Source: Maribacter sp. ACAM166 | GTDB lineage: Bacteria > Bacteroidota > Bacteroidia > Flavobacteriales > Flavobacteriaceae | NCBI RefSeq assembly: GCF_005771495.1 | Contig: NZ_VAUW01000019.1 | Coordinates: forward strand, 1 to 64,000 | DNA: 64,000 nt | Direction of reading: 5' to 3' | Part shown: positions 8,464 to 18,087 of the stretch, piece by piece | Numbering within the stretch: position 1 is the stretch's first letter | Layout: the number at the start of each line of letters is the position of its first letter | The notes under the pieces: model-generated | Databases searched by the model: none | The model's input: the letters and a program-made list of their open reading frames with translations, nothing else | Told to the model about the DNA's origin: nothing | Made by a program: the position numbers and the translations under genes

Positions 8464-9588
8464 ATGAACAAGCATATTACATTAGTTTTCACTTTAGTTA
8501 TATTATTTACCTCATGCGGACTGGAGAAAGAAAAGGCGGTCAATACAAGTGATTCGAAAGATTCTCCATGGTTATTGGGGTTTGAAAAAACAGAAATCAA
8601 TCCTATCATGCAGGCCGACTCCACATATACCTTTCTTGACCCTGTTTCAAAAAAAGAAGTTCTTTGGCAAAAAGCTGACGTTTTTAATCCTGGTGCAATC
8701 GTGAAAAATGATACCGTATTTCTATTATTTAGGGCAGAAGATAATCCTGATGCTATTCTAGGTGGAAGAACATCACGTATAGGGTTGGCGTACAGTACAA
8801 ATGGTGTTGACTTCACCAAATATTCAAAGCCTGTGTTGTTCCCGGATAATGACGAATTTTCACAATGGGACCAACCCGGAGGTATTGAAGATCCTCGTAT
8901 AGTAGAAACTCCAAACGGCACCTATATCATGCTTTATACGAGTTGGAACAAAGATATTGCCCGTCTTTCAAGTGCAACCTCAACAGACCTCAAAAATTGG
9001 ACTAAACAAGGCCCTGTCTTTGAAAATGCATACAACGGTAAGTTTTTGGATGAATGGAGCAAATCAGGCTCCATAGTCACTGAATTGGTAAATGGCCGCT
9101 TAATCGCTAAAAAAATAAAAGGAAAATACTTAATGTATTGGGGTGAACTTTTTGTTAATCTAGCCACTTCAGAAAATGGAGTAGATTGGGAACCAACTTT
9201 AAATGATGATGGTCAATTATTACATAGTTTTAAACCCTCGATAAATGAATTCGATAGCCATTTAACAGAGCCAGGCCCACCTGCCCTATTTACCGACGCT
9301 GGTATTCTTTTGCTATATAATGGCAAAAATTTAAGTGGCGATGGTGCTACTTCTAAATATCCAGAAGGAACCTACTGTGGCGGTCAAGTTCTGTTCGATA
9401 AAAATGATCCTACTAAAATGATTGAACGAATGGAAACTCCCTTTATATGTCCTAGCCTACCCCATGAAGTTAGTGGTCAATATAAAGCTGGCACCACTTT
9501 TATTGAAGGGTTAGTGTATTTTCAAGATAAATGGTTTCTGTATTATGGTACTGCAGATTCTATGGTGGGCTTAGCTGTGAAGGATTAA
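8464..9588 (+). CDS. GH130-like glycoside hydrolase/phosphorylase, lipoprotein
   Basis: 374 residues, predicted lipoprotein with lipobox LFTSC (Cys18). The five-bladed-propeller signature of glycoside hydrolase family 130 is visible: a repeated LAYSTNG(V)DF pattern, the GGIEDPRI block at residues 139-146 with the Asp of EDPR that serves as the catalytic acid in the family, and a C-terminal YYGTADSMVGLAV. GH130 contains mannoside phosphorylases and beta-1,2-mannosidases. A lipid-anchored, exported member is more likely a hydrolase than a phosphorylase, because phosphate and product uptake favour the cytoplasm; this is inference. It is divergent from the VanX-like gene and 57 bp upstream of a sulfatase on the same strand. 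Confidence 0.82.
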   Translation: MNKHITLVFTLVILFTSCGLEKEKAVNTSDSKDSPWLLGFEKTEINPIMQADSTYTFLDPVSKKEVLWQKADVFNPGAIVKNDTVFLLFRAEDNPDAILGGRTSRIGLAYSTNGVDFTKYSKPVLFPDNDEFSQWDQPGGIEDPRIVETPNGTYIMLYTSWNKDIARLSSATSTDLKNWTKQGPVFENAYNGKFLDEWSKSGSIVTELVNGRLIAKKIKGKYLMYWGELFVNLATSENGVDWEPTLNDDGQLLHSFKPSINEFDSHLTEPGPPALFTDAGILLLYNGKNLSGDGATSKYPEGTYCGGQVLFDKNDPTKMIERMETPFICPSLPHEVSGQYKAGTTFIEGLVYFQDKWFLYYGTADSMVGLAVKD

Positions 9589-9645
9589 AGTTTTATTTTA
9601 AAATCGGCTATTTAGCTTTAAGAATACAAATAACAGAGGTGAATT

Positions 9646-11430
9646 ATGGCTCTATTTAAAATTTCAACCATTTTTATTTTATTGCTGCTACTTTCCTGTT
9701 CAGAAGAGAAAAAAAAAGATAGCTCTGAATCCTCAGTAAAAACTCCGAATATCATTTTAATTCTTGCCGATGATCAAGGTTGGGGCGATTTAAGTAGTAG
9801 TGGTAATACCAATTTAAATACCCCTCATATCGATTCTTTAAAAAACAAGGGTGCTTCCTTTGAAAACTTCTATGTGCAACCGGTATGTTCACCTACTAGA
9901 GCTGAAATTTTAACCGGTAGGCACTTTACCCGAATGGGCGTTTATGATACATCATCGGGTGGTGAACGTATTAATTTAAATGAAACCACTCTAGCAGAAC
10001 TTCTTAAAGATGCTGGATATCGTACCGCAGCTTTTGGCAAATGGCATAATGGCATGCAGCCACCGTATCATCCCAATTCAAGAGGTTTTAATCGTTTTTA
10101 TGGTTTCGCCTCTGGGCATTGGGGTAACTATTTTAGTCCGATGTTAGAAGATAATGGTGAACTAGTAAAAGGAAAAGGTTTTTTAGTTGATGACCTTACC
10201 AATCAAGGGCTCAAATTCATAGAAGAGGATACTACGACTCCTTTTTTTCTTTATTTACCCTATAACACTCCACACAGCCCAATGCAGGTACCCGATATGT
10301 ATTGGGATAAAATGAAAAGTAAACCACTAAACTTAGTATCCGAAGATAATTTAGAAGAAGATTTACGATTTACTCAAGCAGCTTTGGCCATGGTTGAAAA
10401 CATAGACTATAATGTTGGTCGGGTTACCAATAAAATTAAAAAGTTGGGACTGGAAAAGGAAACTATACTCATCTATCTTTCTGATAACGGCCCTAATGCT
10501 TATCGTTGGAATGGTGGCATGCGCGGCAAGAAAGGTTCGGTTGATGAAGGCGGGGTTCGTACACCTTTCTATATACAATGGGCAAACCATATTGAACAAG
10601 GGTTGAACATCAAGGAAATTGCCAGCGGAATGGATATTTTACCTACCCTTTTTGGTTTGCTGTCCCTACCTATTAATACCGAAAAACCAATTGATGGAAA
10701 AGATTTAAGTCCGTTGCTTTTAGGCAAATCAATGAATTTAAAAAACCGTTTGGTTTACAACCATTGGAATGGTAAAACAAGCGTTCGTAGTCAACAATTT
10801 AGATTAGATGAGGAAAATAGATTATATGATATTAATGCTGATCGTGCTCAAACTAATGATGTATCAAAGCAGTACCCTAAAATTACGGATTCTCTAATAG
10901 AGGCAAAAAATGATTGGGAAAAAGAAACCATTCTCATTACCAAAAAAAATGATAATCGTGACTTTACCATAGGCTATCCAACAGCTATATTTACACAACT
11001 TCCTGCCAGAGATGGTACGGCAAATGGCAACATTAAAAGAAGTAATCAATGGCCAAATGATTCATTTTTTACGAATTGGAAATCCGTTACCGATTCTATT
11101 ACTTGGAACGTTGAAGTACTTGAAGATGGTCATTTTCAAGTTGAGTTATATTATACATGTCCAGAAATAGACTTAGGTTCAAGTATTGAATTAAGTTATG
11201 AAAATAGTAAAATTGCTAAGAAAATAACAGAGCCGTTCGACCCTCAATTAACAGGTATGGAAAATGATAGGGTACCAAGAATGGAGTCTTACGTAAAGGA
11301 CTTCAAACCACTAGAATTAGGCGTTATCATTCTCAAAAAGGGAACGGGAACGCTTACACTAAAAGCCTTGGAGATTCCAGGTAGTCAAGTAGGTGATTTT
11401 AGACTATTGCAATTTAAGAGATTAGATTAA
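9646..11430 (+). CDS. Family S1 sulfatase, lipoprotein
   Basis: 594 residues with lipobox LLLSC (Cys18). The N-terminal block NIILILADDQGWGD carries the metal-binding Asp pair (42-43), and the sulfatase signature C81-S-P-T-R85 (CSPTRAEILTGR) supplies the Cys converted to formylglycine. GKWH follows at about residue 130. The last 150 residues or so form a C-terminal extension with NGNIKRSNQWPND, found in arylsulfatase A-type enzymes. It probably removes sulfate esters from a glycan at the outer membrane or in the periplasm. It needs an anaerobic-type or FGE maturase that is not in this window. It is likely co-transcribed with the GH130 gene and converges on a second sulfatase 6 bp away. Confidence 0.92.
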   Translation: MALFKISTIFILLLLLSCSEEKKKDSSESSVKTPNIILILADDQGWGDLSSSGNTNLNTPHIDSLKNKGASFENFYVQPVCSPTRAEILTGRHFTRMGVYDTSSGGERINLNETTLAELLKDAGYRTAAFGKWHNGMQPPYHPNSRGFNRFYGFASGHWGNYFSPMLEDNGELVKGKGFLVDDLTNQGLKFIEEDTTTPFFLYLPYNTPHSPMQVPDMYWDKMKSKPLNLVSEDNLEEDLRFTQAALAMVENIDYNVGRVTNKIKKLGLEKETILIYLSDNGPNAYRWNGGMRGKKGSVDEGGVRTPFYIQWANHIEQGLNIKEIASGMDILPTLFGLLSLPINTEKPIDGKDLSPLLLGKSMNLKNRLVYNHWNGKTSVRSQQFRLDEENRLYDINADRAQTNDVSKQYPKITDSLIEAKNDWEKETILITKKNDNRDFTIGYPTAIFTQLPARDGTANGNIKRSNQWPNDSFFTNWKSVTDSITWNVEVLEDGHFQVELYYTCPEIDLGSSIELSYENSKIAKKITEPFDPQLTGMENDRVPRMESYVKDFKPLELGVIILKKGTGTLTLKALEIPGSQVGDFRLLQFKRLD

Positions 11431-11436
11431 TCTAAA

Positions 11437-13077
11437 TCAATTCCAGTTCAGCATCTCACTATCCTGATATCCTATTCGTTCAGCCTTAGCTTCAAAGGGA
11501 ATAACCTTGTTCAGTGGCTTCACATATACATTCCAAACAGAGTCAGTTACATACCGCCAAGAGATAGTTGTACCAGTTTTTGGATGGATTAATTCAATAC
11601 CCCGAGCTGTTTCCTCTAATTGCAATTTTTTTAATTTAGGCTGTTTTCCTTTAATCAGCCAGTTTTGTACTAAAACTTGCTCTTTCACTTCTCCTAAATC
11701 TTTCATATTCTTTATCCATTGATTTAGCAATTCTCGGTAATATACCAATGAATCTTTATATTCAGGAATCCTTGAAAGATTGTGTAATTCAGTAGGGTCT
11801 TTTTCTAAATCATAAAATTCCTCTTTTGGTTTAACCGATTGCATCCAGATGGATGGAAATTCGGTTAATTCATTCAAGCTATCTAATCTCCTTAATTCTT
11901 TCATAGTAGCCATTTGCTCCCTGTAAGTAACGGGTAACGCCCTACTTAAATCCTCATTAAAATTTTTAATGTATTTAAATCGAGGAGATCGCACAGCGCG
12001 CAGTCGGTCATATAGTTCATCAAATCTATCTGAGGAATGAAAGGTTATTTTGGGTTTAACGTTGACTTCAAATTTTCCGAATTGAGCACTGCCCTGTATC
12101 ACTTTTGGTGGCTCTATTCCTGCAAGAGAGAGTACTGTCGGCGCCAAATCAATGAAACTGAATAAACGATTATCGGTAGTTCCAGCTCCTTTGCTAACGG
12201 GAAACTTAATGATCATTGGCACCTTTAATCCTGAATCATACAGTGCTCTTTTATACCTAGGGAATGGTCCGCCATGATCTCCATAAAAAAAGATATAAGT
12301 AGTGTCGTAAAGTCCATCCGCCTTTAATTGATTCAAAATTTTTCCAATTTGATTATCTAGTCTCTTAAGATTGCTATAATTAACAGCCAAATCATGCCGC
12401 ACTATATCAGTATCAGGAAAATAAGGCGGAACCTTTACATCTGCCGGATCTACGAAAAGTGAATCATAAGTTCTTGCCCAAATTTGCGATTCATGGCAAA
12501 CGGAGAAATTAAAAACACTGAAAAATGGTTGGCCGGATTCTCGGTTACGCCAATGATGATCTTTACTTGAATCATTCCATGCCGCATCTGTTTTTTCAAA
12601 ATTATAATCCTCTTTGGGACCGTTGGATGTATAATATCCGTTTTTTCTAAGGTACTCAGTAAACATTTTAACTCCTTCAGGTACTACGGGAGAATAGCTA
12701 GGAATACCTATAGTAGGTTCATTTTCACCTTTGGCGTATGCATTATAAGTGCGCATGTTATGCGTCCCTAAAGTTGTAGGATACATTCCGGTAATAATCG
12801 CGCTCCTAGCCGGTGCACATACGGGAACTGGAGCTACAGCATTAGTGAAAATCACACCATCTTTAGAGAGAGACTCTAAATATGGAAGGGACTGAATTGA
12901 ATCTCCATACATCGGAAACCAATCTGGCGATTGATCTTCTGCCACCAACCAAATAATATTGGGTGATGATTCAATTTTCGCTTCGGTTGCTTCGGCACGT
13001 TCCCTACAAGAAAAAGAAACTGCTACGAGGCATGAAAGTAAAATCCATTTCATACAGTAAAATATTAAAGATTTCAA
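11437..13077 (-). CDS. Family S1 sulfatase (heparan-sulfatase-like), lipoprotein
   Basis: 546 residues from the first Met; a start at 13053 gives a tighter lipoprotein signal (LVAVSFSC). NIIWLVAEDQSPDWFP holds the metal-binding acid region, and the active-site motif is C87-A-P-A-R91 within CAPARSAIITG. GDHGGPFPRYKR and a C-terminal block with EFYDLEKDPTELHNL are typical of S1 sulfatases of the N-sulfoglucosamine sulfohydrolase/heparan type. The two sulfatases here belong to clearly different subfamilies (CSPTR with ADDQ versus CAPAR with AEDQ), so the target glycan probably carries more than one kind of sulfate. The gene is convergent with the preceding sulfatase. Confidence 0.9.
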   Translation of the reverse strand: MKSLIFYCMKWILLSCLVAVSFSCRERAEATEAKIESSPNIIWLVAEDQSPDWFPMYGDSIQSLPYLESLSKDGVIFTNAVAPVPVCAPARSAIITGMYPTTLGTHNMRTYNAYAKGENEPTIGIPSYSPVVPEGVKMFTEYLRKNGYYTSNGPKEDYNFEKTDAAWNDSSKDHHWRNRESGQPFFSVFNFSVCHESQIWARTYDSLFVDPADVKVPPYFPDTDIVRHDLAVNYSNLKRLDNQIGKILNQLKADGLYDTTYIFFYGDHGGPFPRYKRALYDSGLKVPMIIKFPVSKGAGTTDNRLFSFIDLAPTVLSLAGIEPPKVIQGSAQFGKFEVNVKPKITFHSSDRFDELYDRLRAVRSPRFKYIKNFNEDLSRALPVTYREQMATMKELRRLDSLNELTEFPSIWMQSVKPKEEFYDLEKDPTELHNLSRIPEYKDSLVYYRELLNQWIKNMKDLGEVKEQVLVQNWLIKGKQPKLKKLQLEETARGIELIHPKTGTTISWRYVTDSVWNVYVKPLNKVIPFEAKAERIGYQDSEMLNWN

Positions 13078-13083
13078 TTCGTA

Positions 13084-13118
13084 TAAAAAAACCCCTATTC
13101 AATAAATCAAATAGGGGC
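13084..13118 (-). terminator. Rho-independent terminator after sugar isomerase/epimerase gene
   Basis: On the minus strand CCCCTATT pairs with AATAGGGG across a 10-base loop and is followed by seven T. It lies directly after the stop of the 13144 gene and separates the GMC-dehydrogenase operon from the downstream sulfatase. Confidence 0.85.
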
Positions 13119-13143
13119 CTTAAAATTTAAAAAAATGAATGTA

Positions 13144-13968
13144 TTAATCTAACGCATCCAAATATTTTAAACTTTCCGGAACTTGCGAAACAACGTTAGA
13201 AGATTCATCTTCTATAAACATATATTCAATTCCTAACTTTTTGGCTTCAGCAACAATACCTGCAATATCAATTTGACCGGTACCAAGAACTACATTAGTC
13301 TCAACATCCTCATGCCCTGTGTTATTTCCTTCAATTCCTTCTTCTAAATCCTTAAGATGCAGGAGTACAAATTTAGATGGGTATTTTTTCATTAAAGCCA
13401 AAGGGTCAGCTCCACCGTGAAATGCCCAATACACATCTAATTCAAAATTAAAATCAATTGCATTTTCAGCCATGTAATCAAACAAAGTACCATTCTTATA
13501 AGGTCTAAATTCATACCCATGGGCGTGGTACGCTAGGGTAAGTCCGTTCTCTTTCAAAACTTTACCTGCCTTATTGAATACCTCAGTTGCATGTTGAGTT
13601 TCTTCTAAATCCCATTTGTTATCATCATGAGGTACCCAGGCACACATTACGTATGTAGCTCCAAAATCTTTGGCATTTTTAATGACCTTATCAATATCAT
13701 TCTCTAAATCACCAAATTCAGCACCAACACTTACCATCTTTAGATTGTAAACAGCCAGTAAAGCTTTAAAATCTTCCATGGGCATATCATAAGTACCACC
13801 GCCTTCAATCTTCGTAATTCCCCATTCATTAATCAGGCCAAGTGTATTGGATACGTCAACTTTAAATTGATCTCGTAGACTATACAATTGCAAACCCACT
13901 TCCTGGGCCTGTGACAAAAAACCACTCCCTAAAAGAACAGCGGTTATCATTAATTTTTTCATCATCAT
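13144..13968 (-). CDS. Exported sugar phosphate isomerase/epimerase-like TIM barrel
   Basis: 274 residues with a cleavable signal peptide (LMITAVLLGSGFLSQAQ), so it is periplasmic. The mature part has the xylose-isomerase-like TIM barrel pattern: GLQLYSLRD, KMVSVGAEFGD, AYHAHGYEF, FELDVYWAFHGG, FVLLHLKDL and the terminal EYMFIEDESS. The metal-binding His, Glu and Asp of this fold are recognisable in these strands. It is the last gene of a three-gene operon with a GMC oxidoreductase and a gluconate 2-dehydrogenase subunit 3-like protein, and ends at a good terminator. Such enzymes are often found with oxidoreductases that make 3-keto sugars. The reaction here is not established. Confidence 0.82.
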   Translation of the reverse strand: MMMKKLMITAVLLGSGFLSQAQEVGLQLYSLRDQFKVDVSNTLGLINEWGITKIEGGGTYDMPMEDFKALLAVYNLKMVSVGAEFGDLENDIDKVIKNAKDFGATYVMCAWVPHDDNKWDLEETQHATEVFNKAGKVLKENGLTLAYHAHGYEFRPYKNGTLFDYMAENAIDFNFELDVYWAFHGGADPLALMKKYPSKFVLLHLKDLEEGIEGNNTGHEDVETNVVLGTGQIDIAGIVAEAKKLGIEYMFIEDESSNVVSQVPESLKYLDALD

Positions 13969-13982
13969 CTTCCTCTTTTCAT

Positions 13983-14705
13983 TTAAGTAAGCAAATTTCC
14001 TTTTTCATCCCACTCTGCGATGACGTTTCTTTGGCTCTGATCTACGCATTTTGCAATCCATTCTGGATCATAGGCCACACCATGTTGGTCCAAAACGTCT
14101 TGCGGAACACCATCCCACACATTGGGCGAATTTCCTTTGTAGCCTAAATCCGCTATTCCTACTTTTGATGTGTAATACCCTGTAACGGTTAGGCCTCGCA
14201 TCATATAGAAAAACTGAATTTCAAGCGGTTGTTCCTCTAAAGGAACTTCTGTGTCATGCCAGCAAATTTCATCACAGATTTGTTTTTTCTGTTCTAAAGT
14301 TGCCGACTTGAATTCAGTTCCGAAATCTGTATTGCTTTTATGATCCAACCACATTAACCCACCTAAAAGCGTTGGTGCCATTCTGGGAATATCCTTACCC
14401 ATAAACTCAACGAGTTCAGGAACACCTGCCTCGATAGGGCCTCCATTAGGTTCTTTCGAGGGAAGAATAACTACGCTTAACGCCGCAATGGTCTCCATCT
14501 CATGTTCGTTGAATAATTGTTCTGCATTTAATTTCTCAATGCGCTCCAATTCCTTTGGTGTTCGTCCAAAATATTTTTCACTACTTGTTGCAATCGCCTC
14601 ATCAATAGTTTCGCCGTTTTCTGTCTTACAGGAGTTGAATACTAAACCAGTGCCGGCAGCCGCTCCACCAAGTATTAAAGTTTGTAAACTCTTTCTTCTA
14701 TCCAT
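13983..14705 (-). CDS. Gluconate 2-dehydrogenase subunit 3-family protein
   Basis: 240 residues. An N-terminal DRRKSLQTLILGGAAAG segment has the twin arginine and hydrophobic stretch of a Tat signal. The body (ETIAALSVVILPSKE, GGPIEAGVPELVEFMGKD, YYTSKVGIADLGYKGN) matches the small subunit of membrane-associated FAD gluconate/sugar dehydrogenases. The family's role is to escort the FAD subunit through the Tat pathway and support its assembly. It starts 3 bp after the stop of the GMC gene, so the pair surely forms one complex. The downstream isomerase/epimerase gene begins 14 bp further on. Confidence 0.88.
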   Translation of the reverse strand: MDRRKSLQTLILGGAAAGTGLVFNSCKTENGETIDEAIATSSEKYFGRTPKELERIEKLNAEQLFNEHEMETIAALSVVILPSKEPNGGPIEAGVPELVEFMGKDIPRMAPTLLGGLMWLDHKSNTDFGTEFKSATLEQKKQICDEICWHDTEVPLEEQPLEIQFFYMMRGLTVTGYYTSKVGIADLGYKGNSPNVWDGVPQDVLDQHGVAYDPEWIAKCVDQSQRNVIAEWDEKGNLLT

Positions 14706-14708
14706 GTT

Positions 14709-16430
14709 CTAAATATTTTGTGCCTTAAGTTGTTCGATAATATAATCAGATGCCCTCCATGAAAGTGCCATAATCGTCCATGTACAGTTCTTATCTGCTT
14801 GAGAAACAAAAACACCTGCATCTACAATAAAAACATTGTCTACATCATGCAGCTGCTGAAACTTATTCGTAACAGACGTTTTTGGGTCATCTCCCATACG
14901 TGTGGTTCCCACTTCATGAATAATTTCACCTGGTTTATGTAGACCGTAATCTTTATCTTTACCCGGTTTATCACCTAAATAGTGCCCCCCCATATTATGA
15001 ATTATTTCTTCAAAAGTATCCTGCATGTGCTTGGCTTGATTTCTTTCCAAATCTGACCAATTGTAATTAAACTTTAACACAGGGATGCCAAATTGATCTA
15101 CCGTTGTCGGGTCTATCTCACAATAATTTTCTTTACGTGCCAAGCCTTCTCCACGGCCACCAAAACCAACTACTGAACCATAATATTTTTTCACATCATC
15201 ACGCAAACTATCTCCATAACCACCTGTTTTAAGGCCAAAATACTTATTCATAGCATTAGGGTCCGAACCAAAACCATAATTAGGTTGGCTCATACCACCC
15301 CAAACTTCAATGTGATAACCACGTGGGAAATCTAGTTTGGAATTATCACCCCACCATGGTGAATACACATGCATACCACCTACACCATCTTCATTATAAG
15401 AGGTCTCTCTATTCATTAAGCCCGGTATAACACCAGCAGCACTTGCACCCGTAGAATCATGTAAGTATTTACCCACTATATTACTGCTATTACCTAATCC
15501 GTTTGGGTGTTGTTTACTTTTCGAATTTAATAGAATACGCGCAGAACTACAAGCAGATGCAGCTAAGACCACAACTTTTGCTTTAAGTTTATATTCTTTT
15601 CTGTCGTCCTTACTTATGTAAGAAACTCCCGTTGCTTTCCCTTCTGCATTGGTAGTCACTTCACGTACCATTGAATTAACAAATATCTTTACTTTACCAC
15701 CACTCTTTTGTGCCGGAAAAATTAAGCAGCTACCTGCAGAAAAATCAGCATACACAGAGCATGACCGAGAACATTGCCCGCAGTAAAAACAAACTCCACG
15801 TTCGTTATTTATCCTTTTGGTCAACATTGAAAGTCTACCTGGAATTACAGGTATATTAGATTTCTTTGCCCCATTGATATAAAACAATTCATGCAATCTC
15901 GGTTTTGGAGGAGGAAGAAAAAATCCGTCAGGATCATTTTCCCGACCTTCGTTGGTTCCAAAAACACCGATTAATTTATCTAACTTATCATAGTATGGTT
16001 TAACATCTTCATATCCTATAGGCCAATCATCACCATGACCATCACGAGTCTTCCCTTTAAAATCTTTTGGCCCGAACCGCAAAGAAATTCTGCCCCAATG
16101 GTTGGTTCGACCTCCTAGCATTCTTGAACGCCACCATTTAAATTCAGTTCCTTCGGCATGTGTGTATGGTTCTCCATCAACTTCCCAATCACCATAAGAC
16201 ATATCCCATTCCCCAAAAGCGCGATCAGTACCTGCACCTCTTCGAGGAGAATCATATGGCTGTTTCATTTGTGTTTGGGTTACCGGATCGGCAGGATCAA
16301 AATAGGGTCCTGCCTCAACGACAGCAACATTTAAACCTGCATCTGCCAACTGCTTAGTAGCCATACCACCACCGGCTCCAGAACCAACGATAATGACATC
16401 ATAGATTTCTGAGGATTCTTTTATCTGCAT
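14709..16430 (-). CDS. GMC-family FAD-dependent sugar/alcohol dehydrogenase
   Basis: 573 residues. The FAD-binding Rossmann motif GSGAGG lies at 16-21 (DVIIVGSGAGGGMATKQL), and the GMC C-terminal domain ends with HEVGTTRMGDDP and VDAGVFVSQADKNCTWTIMA, which carries the usual catalytic His/Asn region. A Cys cluster (CFYCGQCSRSC) in the middle may bind an Fe-S cluster, as in three-subunit FAD glucose and fructose dehydrogenases. It has no signal of its own and probably travels with the Tat-tagged small subunit encoded next. The operon lacks a cytochrome subunit, so the electron acceptor is unknown. Likely role: periplasmic oxidation of a sugar ring or side chain, with the product passed to the isomerase/epimerase or Gfo/Idh enzymes. 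Confidence 0.9.
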   Translation of the reverse strand: MQIKESSEIYDVIIVGSGAGGGMATKQLADAGLNVAVVEAGPYFDPADPVTQTQMKQPYDSPRRGAGTDRAFGEWDMSYGDWEVDGEPYTHAEGTEFKWWRSRMLGGRTNHWGRISLRFGPKDFKGKTRDGHGDDWPIGYEDVKPYYDKLDKLIGVFGTNEGRENDPDGFFLPPPKPRLHELFYINGAKKSNIPVIPGRLSMLTKRINNERGVCFYCGQCSRSCSVYADFSAGSCLIFPAQKSGGKVKIFVNSMVREVTTNAEGKATGVSYISKDDRKEYKLKAKVVVLAASACSSARILLNSKSKQHPNGLGNSSNIVGKYLHDSTGASAAGVIPGLMNRETSYNEDGVGGMHVYSPWWGDNSKLDFPRGYHIEVWGGMSQPNYGFGSDPNAMNKYFGLKTGGYGDSLRDDVKKYYGSVVGFGGRGEGLARKENYCEIDPTTVDQFGIPVLKFNYNWSDLERNQAKHMQDTFEEIIHNMGGHYLGDKPGKDKDYGLHKPGEIIHEVGTTRMGDDPKTSVTNKFQQLHDVDNVFIVDAGVFVSQADKNCTWTIMALSWRASDYIIEQLKAQNI

Positions 16431-16562
16431 AATTTCAAATTAGTTAATGATTACAATTTAGCCATTTAATTAAAAAATCAACGTGTTTTTAGCTGAATAA
16501 CCTTGGTTATTGGATGGGCGTTTGATTTTAAAGTTCATTTGTACATTATTACTACCCATTTA

Positions 16563-17933
16563 TTATTCACTCCTAAACGTCGAAGCAGGTAAACCTACTT
16601 CATTTTTTAAATTGCTAATGTCCGTACTTTTCCAAGCATACCTAACAGCTTTAGGATTTTTCACTTCTTTTGAACTGACCAAAACAACACCATCCTTCAA
16701 TTTTACCTTTGCGGCAAACCATTCCCCTTCGCTATTACTGATCTCAAATAAATCAATCTTTTCTCCCTTGCTATTTAGTCCTTTATCATGGGTAAATTCT
16801 ATGTGAATTTCATTCCCTATTATTTTTGCCGAATCAAACAACGGACCGTAAACCTCTTGTTCCAACACGTTATAGTGTTGTTTAAGGGCGATATTTGCCA
16901 ATCGTAAACCAACATCTTGTTTGTTCTGCGGATGGATATCCTCAACAGTACAAATATCGCTCGTCATAGCCATACCCGTATTATTCAACGCTAAGGTTCT
17001 ACGCTGCTGATCTCGCAAAACACCACCTTCATAAGGCTTTCCGTATTTAAAGGGTGCTATCTGTACATAGTAAAATGGAAACTCATCATTCCATTTCTTA
17101 CGCCAAGAGGTAATCATACTTGTAAAAAGCTGTTGGTATGTTATAGCATTGGCCGTATTTGATTCTCCTTGATACCATAGAACACCTGCAATTTTAAAAT
17201 TGGTCAAAGGCGCTATCATGGCATTGTATAAGGTAGATTTCTCTATCGTTACCCAGTTATTTGGTTCCACCAACTCATGCGCAGTGACCAATTCTGGGTG
17301 CTCTTTAAAAACGGATTCGGGTGTCCAAACTTCTGCACATGAAGCACCCCAAGAAGAATCAATCAACCCAATGGGAATATTCAATTCTTTTTGCACCTTT
17401 TTAGCAAAAAAATAAGCTACTGCGCTAAAATCGGGCATGGTTTCAGTTGAACAGGTTTTCCAAGTACCTGTTACATCTTCCAACGGATATTCAGCTGATC
17501 TTTTCTCAACAGTGAATAATCGAATATTAGGATGGTCAGCATTTGCAATTTCTAATTCCTTATTATCAATTTTACTATTCGCACTCCATTCCATATTACT
17601 TTGCCCAGAACAAAGCCACACTTCACCTATCAAGACATCGTTCAATATAATTTCGTTGTCATTCCCTTTAAAGATTATTGTGTAAGGTCCACCTGCCTTT
17701 GGCGTTTGAACTTCTAAGTGCCATTTAGCATTATTACCGGTTTTCATTTCAATCGTTGTATCATTCCAACTTGTATATATAGTAAATTCCTCATTTGGAC
17801 TTGCCCATCCATAGAGTACTACATCGGTCTCACGTTGCAACACCATTTGATCAGAGAATATATTCGGTAAGGAAATTTCTGCCTTGACAAAAACTGTTGT
17901 TAAAATAAATAATAAGAAAAAAGTAAAACGCAT
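16563..17933 (-). CDS. Sialate O-acetylesterase-like SGNH esterase
   Basis: 456 residues from the start chosen at 17933, which gives the signal peptide MRFTFFLLFILTTVFVKA; an upstream Met at 17972 adds 13 non-signal residues. An Ig-like N-terminal part (IFSDQMVLQRETDVVLYGW) is followed by the SGNH catalytic block LCSGQSNMEW with Ser112 and, near residue 320, DIHPQNKQDVG with the Asp-x-x-His pair. In Bacteroidota these enzymes remove acetyl groups from sialic acids or, more often in this kind of context, from xylan and other polysaccharides. The gene is followed by the GMC operon on the same strand (133 bp gap) and is divergent from the Gfo/Idh gene. Confidence 0.88.
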   Translation of the reverse strand: MRFTFFLLFILTTVFVKAEISLPNIFSDQMVLQRETDVVLYGWASPNEEFTIYTSWNDTTIEMKTGNNAKWHLEVQTPKAGGPYTIIFKGNDNEIILNDVLIGEVWLCSGQSNMEWSANSKIDNKELEIANADHPNIRLFTVEKRSAEYPLEDVTGTWKTCSTETMPDFSAVAYFFAKKVQKELNIPIGLIDSSWGASCAEVWTPESVFKEHPELVTAHELVEPNNWVTIEKSTLYNAMIAPLTNFKIAGVLWYQGESNTANAITYQQLFTSMITSWRKKWNDEFPFYYVQIAPFKYGKPYEGGVLRDQQRRTLALNNTGMAMTSDICTVEDIHPQNKQDVGLRLANIALKQHYNVLEQEVYGPLFDSAKIIGNEIHIEFTHDKGLNSKGEKIDLFEISNSEGEWFAAKVKLKDGVVLVSSKEVKNPKAVRYAWKSTDISNLKNEVGLPASTFRSE

Positions 17934-18087
17934 GGAATAGGTCAGAATGTTAATGGATTTAAATATAGGCAATTATTCTCCCTATTTTTTAAATCTATTT
18001 GAGAAGTACCTCCTTTTTTTTAATAATTTCATTTCATACCTTGATCGATTATAAATTACTAATACCATCAAATTAAAACTAACTACC

